The notes under the pieces were generated by a model. That model was not told the DNA's origin. It worked only from the letters and a program-made list of their open reading frames with translations, and searched no databases. Below are positions 1 to 8,464 of a stretch of DNA of 64,000 nucleotides, one piece after another. Made by a program: the position numbers and the translations under genes. Numbering within the stretch: the stretch's first letter is position 1; every line of letters begins with the position of its first letter. This DNA is from Pinirhizobacter sp036499745 (GTDB taxonomy: Bacteria > Pseudomonadota > Gammaproteobacteria > Xanthomonadales > Rhodanobacteraceae), in assembly GCF_036499745.1 (NCBI RefSeq), contig NZ_DASYDG010000010.1, forward strand, positions 62,001 through 126,000, written 5' to 3'.

Positions 1-219
1 GGCCATGGCGGCGTGGCCTTCGATCGCACGGTTGCACTCGAGCATGCGGCGAAGCAGTTCCACGCTGGTGGCATCGGCCGGATGTCCCTGGGCCAAAGCC
101 TCGGCGCGCACGGGTTCAAGCGTTGCCACGGCATCCCAGTCACCGGCCGAAGCCGCGGTGAGCATGCTTTCACTGGTGGTCACGGCCAGGCGCAGGGCAT
201 CGTGGTGGGTGGCGCTCAT
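1..219 (-). CDS. fliT: FliT-like flagellar protein, 3' end cut by window edge
   Basis: The first 73 codons of a minus-strand gene run off the left edge. The start ATG shares one base with the fliS stop (TGATG), so the two are translationally coupled. The visible peptide begins MSATHHDALRLAV and is helical, with an acidic middle (AGDWDAVATLEPVRAEAL) and a later LLRRMLECNRAIEGH, the pattern of FliT-type export chaperones. The family call rests mainly on position after fliS, since these proteins diverge quickly. FliT homologues bind FliD and regulate late flagellar assembly. Confidence 0.6.
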   Translation of the reverse strand, partial: MSATHHDALRLAVTTSESMLTAASAGDWDAVATLEPVRAEALAQGHPADATSVELLRRMLECNRAIEGHAAMA

Positions 220-641
220 CACGCGGCGCCCGACTTGAGTTCGGCCAGGTACTGGCTGCGGATCTCGCGCCAGCTGTCACGGATGGGACCGAGCAGGCGG
301 GCCGATTCGGCCAGGGCGGCATCGTCGTTATGGGCCTGTGCCGCCAGCAGGCGACGGCCGATATATTCGTACAGCGCTTCCAGGCGGCCGCTAAGCTTGC
401 CGCCCTTGGCGTGGTCCAGGCTTGAGCGCAGTTCCACCACGATCGCCATGGCCTTCGATACGCTGATCGCCTTGCCGCCCAGGTCGCCGCGGCCCAGGTG
501 GTTGCGTGCCTGGTTGATGCGCTCGATGGCGGTGTCCAGCAGCAGCATGGTCAGCTGGTGCGGATCGGCATCTTCCACGCGCCCGTGTACCGCATTCTGC
601 TGGTACATGGCGCTGGCGCTACGCGGGTAACCGTAGGACAT
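219..641 (-). CDS. fliS: Flagellin export chaperone FliS
   Basis: A 140-residue protein of normal FliS length. FliS binds the C-terminal helix of newly made flagellin in the cytoplasm, stops it polymerising and brings it to the export gate. Family hallmarks are visible: the N-terminal SAMYQQNAV segment, the DPHQLTMLLLDTAIERI helix (about residues 26-42), and the LEALYEYIGRRLLAAQ helix with WREI near the C-terminus. It lies 11 bases after fliD, has an AAGG ribosome site, and overlaps the fliT-like gene by one base. Confidence 0.93.
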   Translation of the reverse strand: MSYGYPRSASAMYQQNAVHGRVEDADPHQLTMLLLDTAIERINQARNHLGRGDLGGKAISVSKAMAIVVELRSSLDHAKGGKLSGRLEALYEYIGRRLLAAQAHNDDAALAESARLLGPIRDSWREIRSQYLAELKSGAA

Positions 642-652
642 GACCTTATTCC

Positions 653-2149
653 TTAGTTGTTCTTGGTGTACGTCGCTTCCAGCCCGGCCAGTGCCTTGGT
701 CAGGTACGAGCTGGTGGTGTTCAACGTCGACATCAGGGTATCGAGCTGCGTGTACTGGGTACGGAGCATGGATTCATACGTGGACATGCGCGAGTCAAGC
801 GCGGTCTGCTGCGTGTCCAGGCGGGTCAGGCTGGCCGTCAGCGCCGTGGCGCGGGTGGCGATGATGCCCGAGGGCGCGATCAGCGTATTGGTGACGTTGG
901 CAAGCTTGGTGGCCAGGCCATTGGTGCCGGAGAAAAGATCACGTACCCCGGCAGGGTTGCTGGCCAGGGTGGCATTGAGCTTGGCGCTGTCGAAGCTCAT
1001 CTGCCCGGTGGAATCGCGCTTGATGCCCAGGTTCGCAAGCGTGCCGATGGAGTTACCCGGCACGGCGCCATTGATCAGGCTCGCCACCTGCCGCTTCACC
1101 GAATTGAGCATGCTGTCGCCCAGCAGCACGCCGGACGTCTTGCTATTGGGATCGTAGCTTTCCAGGGTATCGACGGTAGTCTGGTAGTCGTTGTAGGCGT
1201 CGACGAAATCCGATACGTCTTGCGCGACGCCACTGGTGTCCTGGGCCACGGTGAGCTGACTGGTACCGGTGGCGGTGAGGTTCAGCGTTACGCCGTCAAG
1301 CACGCCGCTTACATTGTTACTGGCGCTGGTGGCGGGAATGCCGTCCACCGTGAGCTTGGCATCCTGCGCGACACCCGTGCCGTCGGTAGCCGGCGTCGCC
1401 AGCTGGTTGGCGAAGGCGAGCAACCCATCGCTGCTGGTGGCGTTGGCACTCACCGTAAAGGCATTGGCCACGCCGGTCTTGGTGGAGCTCAGCAGCAGCT
1501 GCGAACCATTGGCGCCGTTCACCACCGTGGCCTGCACACCCGGGTTGCCGGTGGCGCCATTGATGGCGGCAGCGATGTCGGCCAGGCTTGCCGTCGCCGA
1601 CACCGCCACATTGATATTCTTGCCACCCACGCCGATGGTCAGCGTGCCCTCGCCTATTGCATCCTTGGCGCCGTAGGTATCGCTGGTGCGCTTCTGCGCG
1701 GTGGCCAGTTGCGACACCACCACGTTGTAGCTGCCCGGCTGGGCGGAGGTGAGCGTCGAGGTAGTGCCGATCGACGTATTCGACAACGTGGCCGCATACG
1801 TGCTGTAGGTGGTGGCCTGGGAAAGCTTGGTGATTGCGCCGTTGAGGTTTGACAGCGCCAGCTTCAGGGCATTGATGCCCACCAACTGGGCATTGGCCGT
1901 CGTTGTCTTGTTGTCGATCTGGTTCTGCTCGCCCGCCTTGCGGGCGTTGACCAGCGCGGTAACGATCGAATCCACATCCAGGCCCGAACCGATGCCGGCG
2001 GCGCTGATCAAACCTGCGAGGTTCGTCCCGGTGCTGCTGCCCGAGCTGCCCGATGCACCCGACGCGCCGCTGCTGCCCGACGAGCTCGTGCCCAGCTGGG
2101 CAAGCAGAGAGCTCAGGTCGGAACTTCCAACGGTCGACGTGGTGGTCAT
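653..2149 (-). CDS. fliD: Flagellar filament cap protein FliD (HAP2)
   Basis: FliD forms the cap at the filament tip and folds arriving flagellin. The chosen ATG at 2149 gives 498 residues and has AAGGA 7 bases upstream; an in-frame ATG 36 bases earlier lacks this. The N-terminal part has a low-complexity Gly/Ser stretch (about residues 23-42), then the conserved GIGSGLDVDSIVTALVNA motif. A flagellin-IN motif follows near GEGTLTIGVGGKNINV, and the coiled C-terminus contains TRATALTASLTRLDTQQTALDSRM. Two strong stem-loops separate it from fliC, so its dose relative to flagellin is probably set at the RNA level. Confidence 0.95.
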   Translation of the reverse strand: MTTTSTVGSSDLSSLLAQLGTSSSGSSGASGASGSSGSSTGTNLAGLISAAGIGSGLDVDSIVTALVNARKAGEQNQIDNKTTTANAQLVGINALKLALSNLNGAITKLSQATTYSTYAATLSNTSIGTTSTLTSAQPGSYNVVVSQLATAQKRTSDTYGAKDAIGEGTLTIGVGGKNINVAVSATASLADIAAAINGATGNPGVQATVVNGANGSQLLLSSTKTGVANAFTVSANATSSDGLLAFANQLATPATDGTGVAQDAKLTVDGIPATSASNNVSGVLDGVTLNLTATGTSQLTVAQDTSGVAQDVSDFVDAYNDYQTTVDTLESYDPNSKTSGVLLGDSMLNSVKRQVASLINGAVPGNSIGTLANLGIKRDSTGQMSFDSAKLNATLASNPAGVRDLFSGTNGLATKLANVTNTLIAPSGIIATRATALTASLTRLDTQQTALDSRMSTYESMLRTQYTQLDTLMSTLNTTSSYLTKALAGLEATYTKNN

Positions 2150-2187
2150 GATGTGTCCTTCAGGGCTTCGTGTGTTTCGTTGCACGA

Positions 2188-2232
2188 GATGCCGGCAAAA
2201 CCCACGCCCGGTGCATGGGCTTTGCCGGCATC
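2188..2232. other. Stem-loop with 12-bp perfect arms between fliC and fliD
   Basis: The arms GATGCCGGCAAA (2188-2199) and TTTGCCGGCATC (2221-2232) are perfectly complementary around a 21-base loop. It lies in the fliC-fliD leader, 38 bases upstream of the fliD start on the minus strand. No U-run follows, so it may be an RNA-processing or stability structure rather than a plain terminator. Confidence 0.6.
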
Positions 2233-2237
2233 TTGCA

Positions 2238-2267
2238 ATGGCGCGGCGGCTTTCACCGCCGCGCCAT
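2238..2267 (-). terminator. GC-rich stem-loop just after fliC
   Basis: The arms ATGGCGCGGCGG (2238-2249) and CCGCCGCGCCAT (2256-2267) pair perfectly over 12 bp around a 6-base loop, beginning 16 bases after the fliC stop. The hairpin is very stable, but no run of T follows on the minus strand. It is probably the 3' end or a partial attenuator of the abundant fliC message. The structure is seen; termination is inferred. Confidence 0.5.
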
Positions 2268-2283
2268 GCAATGCTTCAAACAG

Positions 2284-3429
2284 TTACTGGAGAAGCTTCA
2301 GAACCTGCTGCGGCTGCGAGTTGGCCTGCGACAGCACCGAGATACCGGCCTGCTGCAGCACCTGGGCCTTCGACAGGTTGGCCGTCTCGGCCGCAAAATC
2401 CGCGTCCTGGATGGTCGACTGTGAACTGGTCAGGTTGGCCGATTCGGCCGACAGCGTGCTGATCGTCGACTGGAAACGGTTCTGGATGGCGCCCAGGTTC
2501 GAGGCCAGGTTGCTGACCGCGGTCAGGGACGTATCGACGCGGGAGATCAGCGCATTGGCGTCATCCACGGTCTTCACATCGCCGCCAGACAACGAACCGC
2601 TGACTGCGCCGGAGATCGCACCGCCGGTGGCGATACCCGAAGCGCCCGAACCGGTGCCGACGGTGACGTCGAGCGCGGTGGCCGAGTACAGGTTGATCTT
2701 CTTGCCGTCGCTGCTGACTGCGGCGGACACGCCGGAGTTGGAAGCGTTGATGGCGTCGGACAGGTCCTGGATGTTGGCGAAGGTACCCGTCACGTCAACC
2801 GTGCCGGAGGTGGCACCGGCGCCCGTGGCGATCGAGAAGTCACCCGAACCCAGGGTCACCGAGGCGCCGCTGGCGAACAGGGTGGACAGGTCGTCGGTGG
2901 ACGAGGTGGCGATGGCGCCCACCTGGTCGGCGCGAACGCCCTGGCCCAGGGCCACGGAGATGGTCTGGCCGACGTTGGCACCGACCTGGAACGAAAGCGA
3001 GCTGGTGGAACCGTCCAGCACCTTGGTGCCGTTGAAGTCCGTCTGGTTCGCGATGCGGGTGATTTCCGACAGGCGCTGCTGCACTTCCGTATCGATCGCG
3101 GCGCGGTCGGTATCGGTGTAGGTGCCGTTGGCGGACTGCACGGCCAGGTCACGGATGGCCTGGAGGTTGGCGGTCACTTCGTCCAGCGCGGAACCGGTGG
3201 TCTGGGCCAGCGAGATGGCGTCCGAAGCGTTCGACGAAGCCTGGGACAGGCCGCCGATCTGCGTGGAGAAGCGGGTGGAGATCGCGTAACCAGCGGCGTT
3301 ATCCTTGGCGCTGTTGATCTTCAGGCCCGAGGAAAGACGCTCGGTCGCCTGCGCCAGGGCGCTGGTCGACTTGGTCAGGTTGTTCTGCGCCTGCAGCGAA
3401 GAACTGTTGGTATTGATAACGAGTGCCAT
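2284..3429 (-). CDS. fliC: Flagellin FliC
   Basis: Flagellin is the filament subunit. It is 381 residues, with both conserved ends and a shortened variable centre. The N-terminal D0/D1 region reads MALVINTNSSSLQAQNNL and then LSSGLKINSAKDNAAGYAI. The C-terminal D1/D0 region holds IQDADFAAETANLSKAQVLQQAG and ends QPQQVLKLLQ. The middle, rich in Gly, Ser, Thr and Ala, includes a flagellin-IN-like segment (TGTFANIQDLSDAIN) and is the surface-exposed part where glycans would sit. AGGAGA lies 7 bases before the ATG. A sigma28 promoter lies about 105 bases upstream. Confidence 0.98.
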   Translation of the reverse strand: MALVINTNSSSLQAQNNLTKSTSALAQATERLSSGLKINSAKDNAAGYAISTRFSTQIGGLSQASSNASDAISLAQTTGSALDEVTANLQAIRDLAVQSANGTYTDTDRAAIDTEVQQRLSEITRIANQTDFNGTKVLDGSTSSLSFQVGANVGQTISVALGQGVRADQVGAIATSSTDDLSTLFASGASVTLGSGDFSIATGAGATSGTVDVTGTFANIQDLSDAINASNSGVSAAVSSDGKKINLYSATALDVTVGTGSGASGIATGGAISGAVSGSLSGGDVKTVDDANALISRVDTSLTAVSNLASNLGAIQNRFQSTISTLSAESANLTSSQSTIQDADFAAETANLSKAQVLQQAGISVLSQANSQPQQVLKLLQ

Positions 3430-3533
3430 TGAATATCTCCTAAAGCGGAATAGTTAGCCGGATTCAAAACGTAAGGCTCAGTACATCCCGGCGGGGATTC
3501 CACTGTCGGAAATGCCGACCGCCTCGGGGATAT

Positions 3534-3560
3534 GTTTCGGCTCCCTCGCTAAATACTTGA
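3534..3560 (-). promoter_or_regulatory. Sigma28 (FliA) promoter of fliC
   Basis: Read on the minus strand: -35 TCAAGTAT (3560-3553), an 11-base spacer, and -10 GCCGAAAC (3541-3534). This matches the enterobacterial FliA consensus TAAAGTTT-N11-GCCGATAA at 6 of 8 and 6 of 8 positions with the exact spacing. It is consistent with fliC being a late, FliA-dependent gene. Confidence 0.75.
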
Positions 3561-3659
3561 GAGCAAGTGCCCTGCACACGGTCCCGGGGGTACTTCAGCA
3601 ATCCGCGTGCCAAGCCCGAAACCGGCGCAAGAACAGCAGAAAACCCTTTAAAACAAGGG

Positions 3660-3676
3660 TTGGCAGCGAACTTGCA
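3660..3676 (+). promoter_or_regulatory. Sigma54 promoter of the glycosyltransferase operon
   Basis: The site TTGGCAGCGAACTTGCA carries the -24 GG (in TGGCA) and the -12 GC (in TTGC) with the canonical spacing of YTGGCACGRNNNTTGCW. The inferred transcription start is near 3687. That makes an ATG at 3695 almost leaderless and supports the ATG at 3755 as the real start. Confidence 0.65.
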
Positions 3677-3754
3677 CTCTCCACGCGTTAGTCCTTGGCG
3701 CGCCGGTTTTCTGGCGTCCGGACCCCTGGATATGGCTCCCCCTGGAGTGGCTAC

Positions 3755-6493
3755 ATGACGCAAGAACAAGCAGTTTTCGAAGAATCCGCCCGGGTGGATG
3801 CCGAAAACACCGACGTCGAACCATTGACGGAGGGCGATCGCGACGAGGCTGCGGCCGACGTCGTGGAAGCGCCTCCTTATATATCCTGGATCGCGCGCCG
3901 CCAGCTCAGCGATGGCCACCGCGAGGCGGCGATCAGGAGCATGCAGGCCTGGCAGTCGCCACCGAGCGTTTTGGTGCTGGTGCTGGACGACGACAGCGAT
4001 CCGTTGGCCCGCGGCCTTACCCTGGCTTCGCTGGCCGAACAACTTTATGGTGCGCGCGACGTGCAGGTGTGCCCACCCGGCGACGTGCATGAGATCAGCA
4101 ATGCCATCGCCGCCAGCGAAGCGGATTGGGTGCAGCTGGTGCACGCCGGCGACACGCTCGACACGTTAGCTTTGTATCTGTTGGCCGACCACGTGCGCAC
4201 GTCACCCGAACTGCAGGTGATCTACAGCGACGAAGACACCATCGGGCCGGAAGGCTTCCAGGACCCGATTTTCCGTCCGGACGTCAACCTTGACCTGCTG
4301 CGCAGCGTGCCGTACCTGGGGCGATCACTCGCGTTGCGCCGCACGCGACTGCTGGAACTGGGCGGGTTCGACGAGGAGCATGGCGGCCTGTACCTGCACG
4401 ATTTCGTCCTGCGCGTGATCGAAGCCGATGGCCTGCCCGCCGTTGGCCACATCGACGACGTCACCTATCACGCCGCCCTCCCCTTCGCGCATTGGCTCTC
4501 GCGCAGCGATGTGGCGCCGCACAGCGCCGCCGTGCTTGGCGCACACCTTGATCGTCTGGGCGTGGCCCACCAGCTCCACGATGGCCCCTTCATGGGCAGT
4601 CATCGCGTGGAATACCTGCATGATGGCGTGCCACCTCTAGTATCAGTGGTGGTGACCGCCGGCAATGAATTCGGCAAGCTCACCGTGCTGATGGAAAGCC
4701 TGCTTGGCAACACCCGCTATCCCGCTTTCGAGGTGGTGCTGGTGGACAACGGCACGACCAATCCTGCAGTAAGGAATTATCTCGATGGCGTAACGGCGAT
4801 GGGCAACCCCGCGCTGCGCGTTCATCGCCTGGACGAGCACGCGCCACGCGCCACCGCAGCCAATGCCGCCTATGGTTCGCTGCGCGGTGAATACTTCCTG
4901 TTCCTGGATGTGAACGTCGGCGTGCTCCACGCCGAATGGCTCGAGGTGATGATGCAGCACGCCCGGCGGCCGGAAGTGGGCGTGGTGGGCGCGCGCATGC
5001 ATGCACCGGATTCAAGCGTGGACAGCGCCGGCGTGATCCTGGGGCTCGGCGGCACCGCCCACCCGGCCTTCCGCGGAGAGGGTGCCACTGCCCCCGGCTA
5101 TATGCAGCGCCTGCAGCTGGACCAGAACTACAGCGCCGTCGGCGCTGAATGCCTGCTGGTGCGCCGTGACGTGTTCGTAGTAGTGGACGGCTTCAGCGAC
5201 GGTACGTTCCCCAATCACTATCACGCCGTGGACCTGTGCCTGAAGGCACGCGAAGCTGGTTTCCTTACGGTATGGACGCCGCACGCACGCGTGATGCGTG
5301 ACACCCGCGCCATCGCCGGGCAGAACGCCTTCGCCCAGGCCCTGCGCCAGCTGTCGGAAAACGAACACGCCAACCTCAACCGGCGCTGGCAGACGTGGAT
5401 GGTGCGCGATCCGGCCTATAACCGGAACCTGAGTATCCTCAACGCCAACTTCAGTCTGAACGAACAGCGCCACGTTGCCTGGCAGCCGTTTGCCAAGCCG
5501 GTGCTACCGCGCGCCGTGGTTATCCCCGGCGATGCCTTCGGTTGCGGCCACTACCGTGTTCGCCAGCCGTTCGCATCGATGCAGCGCGAAGGCTACATGG
5601 AAGGCCTGGTCAGCGAACGCTACCTGTTGCCGGTTGAACTGGCCCGCGCCGAAGCCGACACCGTGGTATTGCAACGCCAGATGGGCCCCAGCCAGCGCGA
5701 CCGCGTAAAGGAAATGAAGGAACTTTCAAGCGCCTTCCGCGTGTTCGAGCTGGACGATTACCTCACCCATATCCCGGTAAAGAGCGCCCACTACAAAACC
5801 ATGAAGACCCCCGACCTGCCGAAGAACCTGCGCAAGGCGCTGGGCATGGTCGACCGCTTCGTGGTGTCCACCGAGCCACTGGCCGAGCAGATGTCCCATC
5901 TGCATAGCGATATTCGCGTGATAAAGAACCGCCTGCCGGTGGACTGGTGGGGCAGCCTCACCCCCAGCGAACGTCGTGTAAGCAAGAAGCCGCGCGTCGG
6001 CTGGGGTGGCGGCTCCAGCCATCGTGGCGACCTTGAGCTGATCGCTGACGTGATACGGGACCTCGCCGATGAAGTGGAATGGGTGTTCCTTGGCATGTGT
6101 CCGGAGAAACTCCGCCCCTACGTGCATGACTTCCAGTACGGCGTACAGATCGAGCTGTATCCGGAAAAGATGGCCTCGCTCAACCTTGACCTGGCCCTCG
6201 CCCCGCTCGAGGACAACATCTTCAATGCCTGCAAGAGCAACCTGCGCCTGATGGAATACGGCGCCTGCGGCTTTCCGGTGGTCTGCAGCGACATCATCTG
6301 CTACCGCGACGACCTGCCCGTGACCCGCGTAAAGAATCGCTACCGCGACTGGGTGCAGGCCATCCGCATGCACCTGTCGGACTTGGACGCCACCGCGCGC
6401 GCGGGCGACGAACTGCAGGCGGCCATCCACCGCGATTACATGCTTACCGGACAGCACCTGGCGGACTGGGCAAAAGCCTGGCTTCCCGACTGA
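3755..6493 (+). CDS. Two-domain glycosyltransferase, probable flagellin glycosylation
   Basis: A 912-residue cytoplasmic protein. The N-terminal half has GT2-type sequence: LVLVLDDDSDP near residue 70, then VSVVVTAGNEF with VVLVDNG (about 295-332) and a LFLDVNVG acidic site. The C-terminal part from about residue 586 (VVIPGDAFGCGHYRVRQPF) is a GT1/GT4-like fold with GWGGGSSHRGD near 748 and LMEYGACGFPVV near 831. It faces fliC divergently and sits behind a sigma54 site. The start at 3755 has GGAG upstream, while an in-frame ATG at 3695 lies almost on the inferred transcription start. Flagellin O-glycosylation is inferred from position; acceptor and sugar are unknown. Confidence 0.85.
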   Translation: MTQEQAVFEESARVDAENTDVEPLTEGDRDEAAADVVEAPPYISWIARRQLSDGHREAAIRSMQAWQSPPSVLVLVLDDDSDPLARGLTLASLAEQLYGARDVQVCPPGDVHEISNAIAASEADWVQLVHAGDTLDTLALYLLADHVRTSPELQVIYSDEDTIGPEGFQDPIFRPDVNLDLLRSVPYLGRSLALRRTRLLELGGFDEEHGGLYLHDFVLRVIEADGLPAVGHIDDVTYHAALPFAHWLSRSDVAPHSAAVLGAHLDRLGVAHQLHDGPFMGSHRVEYLHDGVPPLVSVVVTAGNEFGKLTVLMESLLGNTRYPAFEVVLVDNGTTNPAVRNYLDGVTAMGNPALRVHRLDEHAPRATAANAAYGSLRGEYFLFLDVNVGVLHAEWLEVMMQHARRPEVGVVGARMHAPDSSVDSAGVILGLGGTAHPAFRGEGATAPGYMQRLQLDQNYSAVGAECLLVRRDVFVVVDGFSDGTFPNHYHAVDLCLKAREAGFLTVWTPHARVMRDTRAIAGQNAFAQALRQLSENEHANLNRRWQTWMVRDPAYNRNLSILNANFSLNEQRHVAWQPFAKPVLPRAVVIPGDAFGCGHYRVRQPFASMQREGYMEGLVSERYLLPVELARAEADTVVLQRQMGPSQRDRVKEMKELSSAFRVFELDDYLTHIPVKSAHYKTMKTPDLPKNLRKALGMVDRFVVSTEPLAEQMSHLHSDIRVIKNRLPVDWWGSLTPSERRVSKKPRVGWGGGSSHRGDLELIADVIRDLADEVEWVFLGMCPEKLRPYVHDFQYGVQIELYPEKMASLNLDLALAPLEDNIFNACKSNLRLMEYGACGFPVVCSDIICYRDDLPVTRVKNRYRDWVQAIRMHLSDLDATARAGDELQAAIHRDYMLTGQHLADWAKAWLPD

Positions 6494-6519
6494 CCCCCAT
6501 CTACAAGCGAGACGCCACC

Positions 6520-7188
6520 ATGCAGCAGACGCCCGTCCACGAGCAGCACAACCCCGACCTGCTGAAGTTCATGCCCACCAACGCACGCCGCGTGGTGGAA
6601 GTGGGCTGCAGCTCAGGCGCCCTAGCCCGCGCGTACAAGGCGATCAATCCCGATGTGCACTACATCGGTACGGAGATCGATCCCACCTACGCGGAACTCG
6701 CCCGCCGCCACTGCGATGAAGTGCTGGACATCAACGTTGAGCAGGCCGACGCCCAAACGCTGGGCACCACACTGGGCGGCGATTGTTGGGTGTTTGGTGA
6801 TGTGCTCGAGCACCTGCACGATCCGTGGAAGCTGCTGGCCAATATTCGCGCGGTGTTGCCACCCGGTGGCACCGTGGTCGCGTGCATCCCGAATGCGCAG
6901 CATTGGAGCGTGCAGGCGAAGTTGTCGTTCGGCAACTTCCGCTATGAAGATTCAGGTCTGTTCGATCGCACGCATATCCGCTGGTTTACGCGCATGACGA
7001 TGATCGAGATGTTCCAGGGCGCCGGGTTTGCGGTTGAAGATGGCATGGCGCGCATCTTCGACGATCCCCAGCGGCATGTGTTTTTGCCGATCATCAAGGC
7101 GATGGCAGCGGCGGCGCAGGCGGATCCGGAGATGGCGGCTCAGGATGCATTGGCGTTGCAGTATGTGTTGCGGGGTAAGGCGGCCTGA
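6520..7188 (+). CDS. Class I SAM-dependent methyltransferase
   Basis: A 222-residue Methyltransf_23/11-type enzyme. Motif I is VVEVGCSSGALARAY (about residues 26-40), the acidic motif II is GTEIDPTYAELA, and DVLEHLHDPWKLL is the typical motif-III region; FDRTHIRWFT lies further on. It begins 26 bases after the glycosyltransferase stop on the same strand, so it is probably cotranscribed and may methylate the flagellin glycan. Methyltransferases commonly accompany glycosyltransferases in flagellin glycosylation islands. Its substrate cannot be read from sequence. Confidence 0.85.
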   Translation: MQQTPVHEQHNPDLLKFMPTNARRVVEVGCSSGALARAYKAINPDVHYIGTEIDPTYAELARRHCDEVLDINVEQADAQTLGTTLGGDCWVFGDVLEHLHDPWKLLANIRAVLPPGGTVVACIPNAQHWSVQAKLSFGNFRYEDSGLFDRTHIRWFTRMTMIEMFQGAGFAVEDGMARIFDDPQRHVFLPIIKAMAAAAQADPEMAAQDALALQYVLRGKAA

Positions 7189-7308
7189 GCGAGCCACGGA
7201 GGCTGATCAATACGTTGGGCTGGCGAAAGTAGACCGGGCTTGCTATCGCCAGCGATGGCAGGCCCCGGCGAGGGTGCGGTGTCTGGCGTGCCCATTCGCC
7301 CGATCCGT

Positions 7309-7911
7309 TTATGGCTTCGCCGGTAGTCGCCGGTCAGTCGCGATCCAGTTCACCTCCCATGTCTTGCCGCCGTCTGCAGAATAGGATTGCTCGAAGCGCG
7401 CCGAATCCGGCGTGACGTCAAGGATCACGAAGCGAACCAGGATCGCCCGGCCACGTAGCGTGTCTGTTCCATAGAACTCTCCACGGCCGTTTTTAAACTC
7501 GCCAACAGAGGGAGGGGTCAGCAGGCCGTCGCCCATGTTGGCGAAGTTGAGGCTCCACTGTCGCCCTTCGACGTTGTAGAGCCGCAGCGACACGCCCCGA
7601 ACCCGGCCTGCCGGTCCGTTAACGTCCAGGTCAACCAGATTGGCCCGGCCGCCGGCCAGGGCATGAATCACCGACGTACCGTTGAATTCGACCCAGGTCG
7701 CCTTCGGTGACAAGGGGTTGCGCAGCACTTTTACGCTGGTAGCCCACGTACCGATTTCCCAGTCAAAGTCATGCGAGCCATCGCGTTGGGCAGCCATTGG
7801 GGCGGCTGATGCGGGGTCGGACGGCGCCGGTGGCGCGCCCGTCGCCGTCGCGCCGATGGCGGTAAGCAGAAAGGGAATGGCCCATGTTCGCCTGAGAATA
7901 CGTCGATTCAT
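7309..7911 (-). CDS. Secreted protein of unknown function (DUF1579-like)
   Basis: About 200 residues with an N-terminal signal peptide (MNRRILRRTWAIPFLLTAIGATATGA). The mature part begins DFDWEIGTW and continues as a beta-rich sequence (WVEFNGTSVIHALAGGRANL, then GRQWSLNFANMGDG), resembling small secreted DUF1579-type domains. The ATG at 7911 is chosen because GGAG lies 7 bases upstream; the upstream in-frame ATG at 7923 overlaps that ribosome site. It stands alone, convergent to the methyltransferase. No enzymatic motif is recognised. Confidence 0.7.
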   Translation of the reverse strand: MNRRILRRTWAIPFLLTAIGATATGAPPAPSDPASAAPMAAQRDGSHDFDWEIGTWATSVKVLRNPLSPKATWVEFNGTSVIHALAGGRANLVDLDVNGPAGRVRGVSLRLYNVEGRQWSLNFANMGDGLLTPPSVGEFKNGRGEFYGTDTLRGRAILVRFVILDVTPDSARFEQSYSADGGKTWEVNWIATDRRLPAKP

Positions 7912-8032
7912 TGCTCGCTCCAATGTGAACCGCGAGCTTATGGCCCTGTCTGGTTACGGAAAATGTCCAATCTTCTCGAATTGCTTAGGGCCAATTCGCG
8001 ATCGCACCACGTGTCGGATCCCGACGCTGGGC

Positions 8033-8464
8033 TCAATCGCTCTTCGACGCGCGGCAGGCAGCGGACTTCCATACTGCGTAGCCAATCGAGACCACGACGC
8101 TGGCAACGACGGCAGCCACCGAGAGGATGGTCGCGTACTCCCGCGGCGCGAATGCCCATAACGCAGCCCATATGAGGAATGCCACCGTCATGGTCCAACC
8201 GCTGACACGCCCCGCCGCCTGTGCCAATGTCGCGTGGTGAAGAGAGCGGGGTGGACCGTTGAGCATCTTTGGCGTGGCGTTGCTGAAGGCAGCGAGGGCG
8301 AGGCCCAAGATGACATTGTTCGCGCGCAGGACGTGTTCTGCGTCCACCCATCCTTGCTTGCGGGCCAGGACGAGCAGCAGGCTACCTCCCAGCATGACCG
8401 CCGCGAGCTTAAGGGAGAAAACGATTTGTTTTCTCGTACGCAGGAGATTGGGGTTGTCGCTCAT
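8033..8464 (-). CDS. Small membrane protein paired with an ArsR repressor (SdpI-like arrangement)
   Basis: A 143-residue protein with about four hydrophobic segments: FSLKLAAVMLGGSLLLVLA, VILGLALAAF, WTMTVAFLIWAALWAF and LSVAAVVASVVVSIGYAVW. Its ATG overlaps the stop of the ArsR gene by 4 bases (ATGA), so the two are translationally coupled. The order (ArsR autorepressor followed by a small membrane protein) resembles the Bacillus sdpR-sdpI immunity pair, but sequence identity to SdpI is not established here. It is listed by topology and context only. Confidence 0.7.
   Translation of the reverse strand: MSDNPNLLRTRKQIVFSLKLAAVMLGGSLLLVLARKQGWVDAEHVLRANNVILGLALAAFSNATPKMLNGPPRSLHHATLAQAAGRVSGWTMTVAFLIWAALWAFAPREYATILSVAAVVASVVVSIGYAVWKSAACRASKSD

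Larger units (their letters stand above)
3430..3754. other. Intergenic region between fliC and the glycosyltransferase
   Basis: No gene is seen here. The region is a divergent control region for fliC (minus) and the glycosyltransferase (plus). It holds the sigma28 site for fliC and, further right, a sigma54 site pointing to the glycosyltransferase, about 100 bases apart. The fliC leader is about 95-105 bases long. Confidence 0.7.

Noticed and set aside
2284..3429. Possible CRISPR or tandem-repeat signal in fliC/fliD
   Set aside because: The repetitive look comes from Gly/Ser/Ala/Thr-rich coding sequence, not from regularly spaced repeats.
7219..7254. GCTGGCGA/TCGCCAGC inverted repeat after the methyltransferase
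   Set aside because: The loop is long and there is no T-run, so it is not a convincing terminator.
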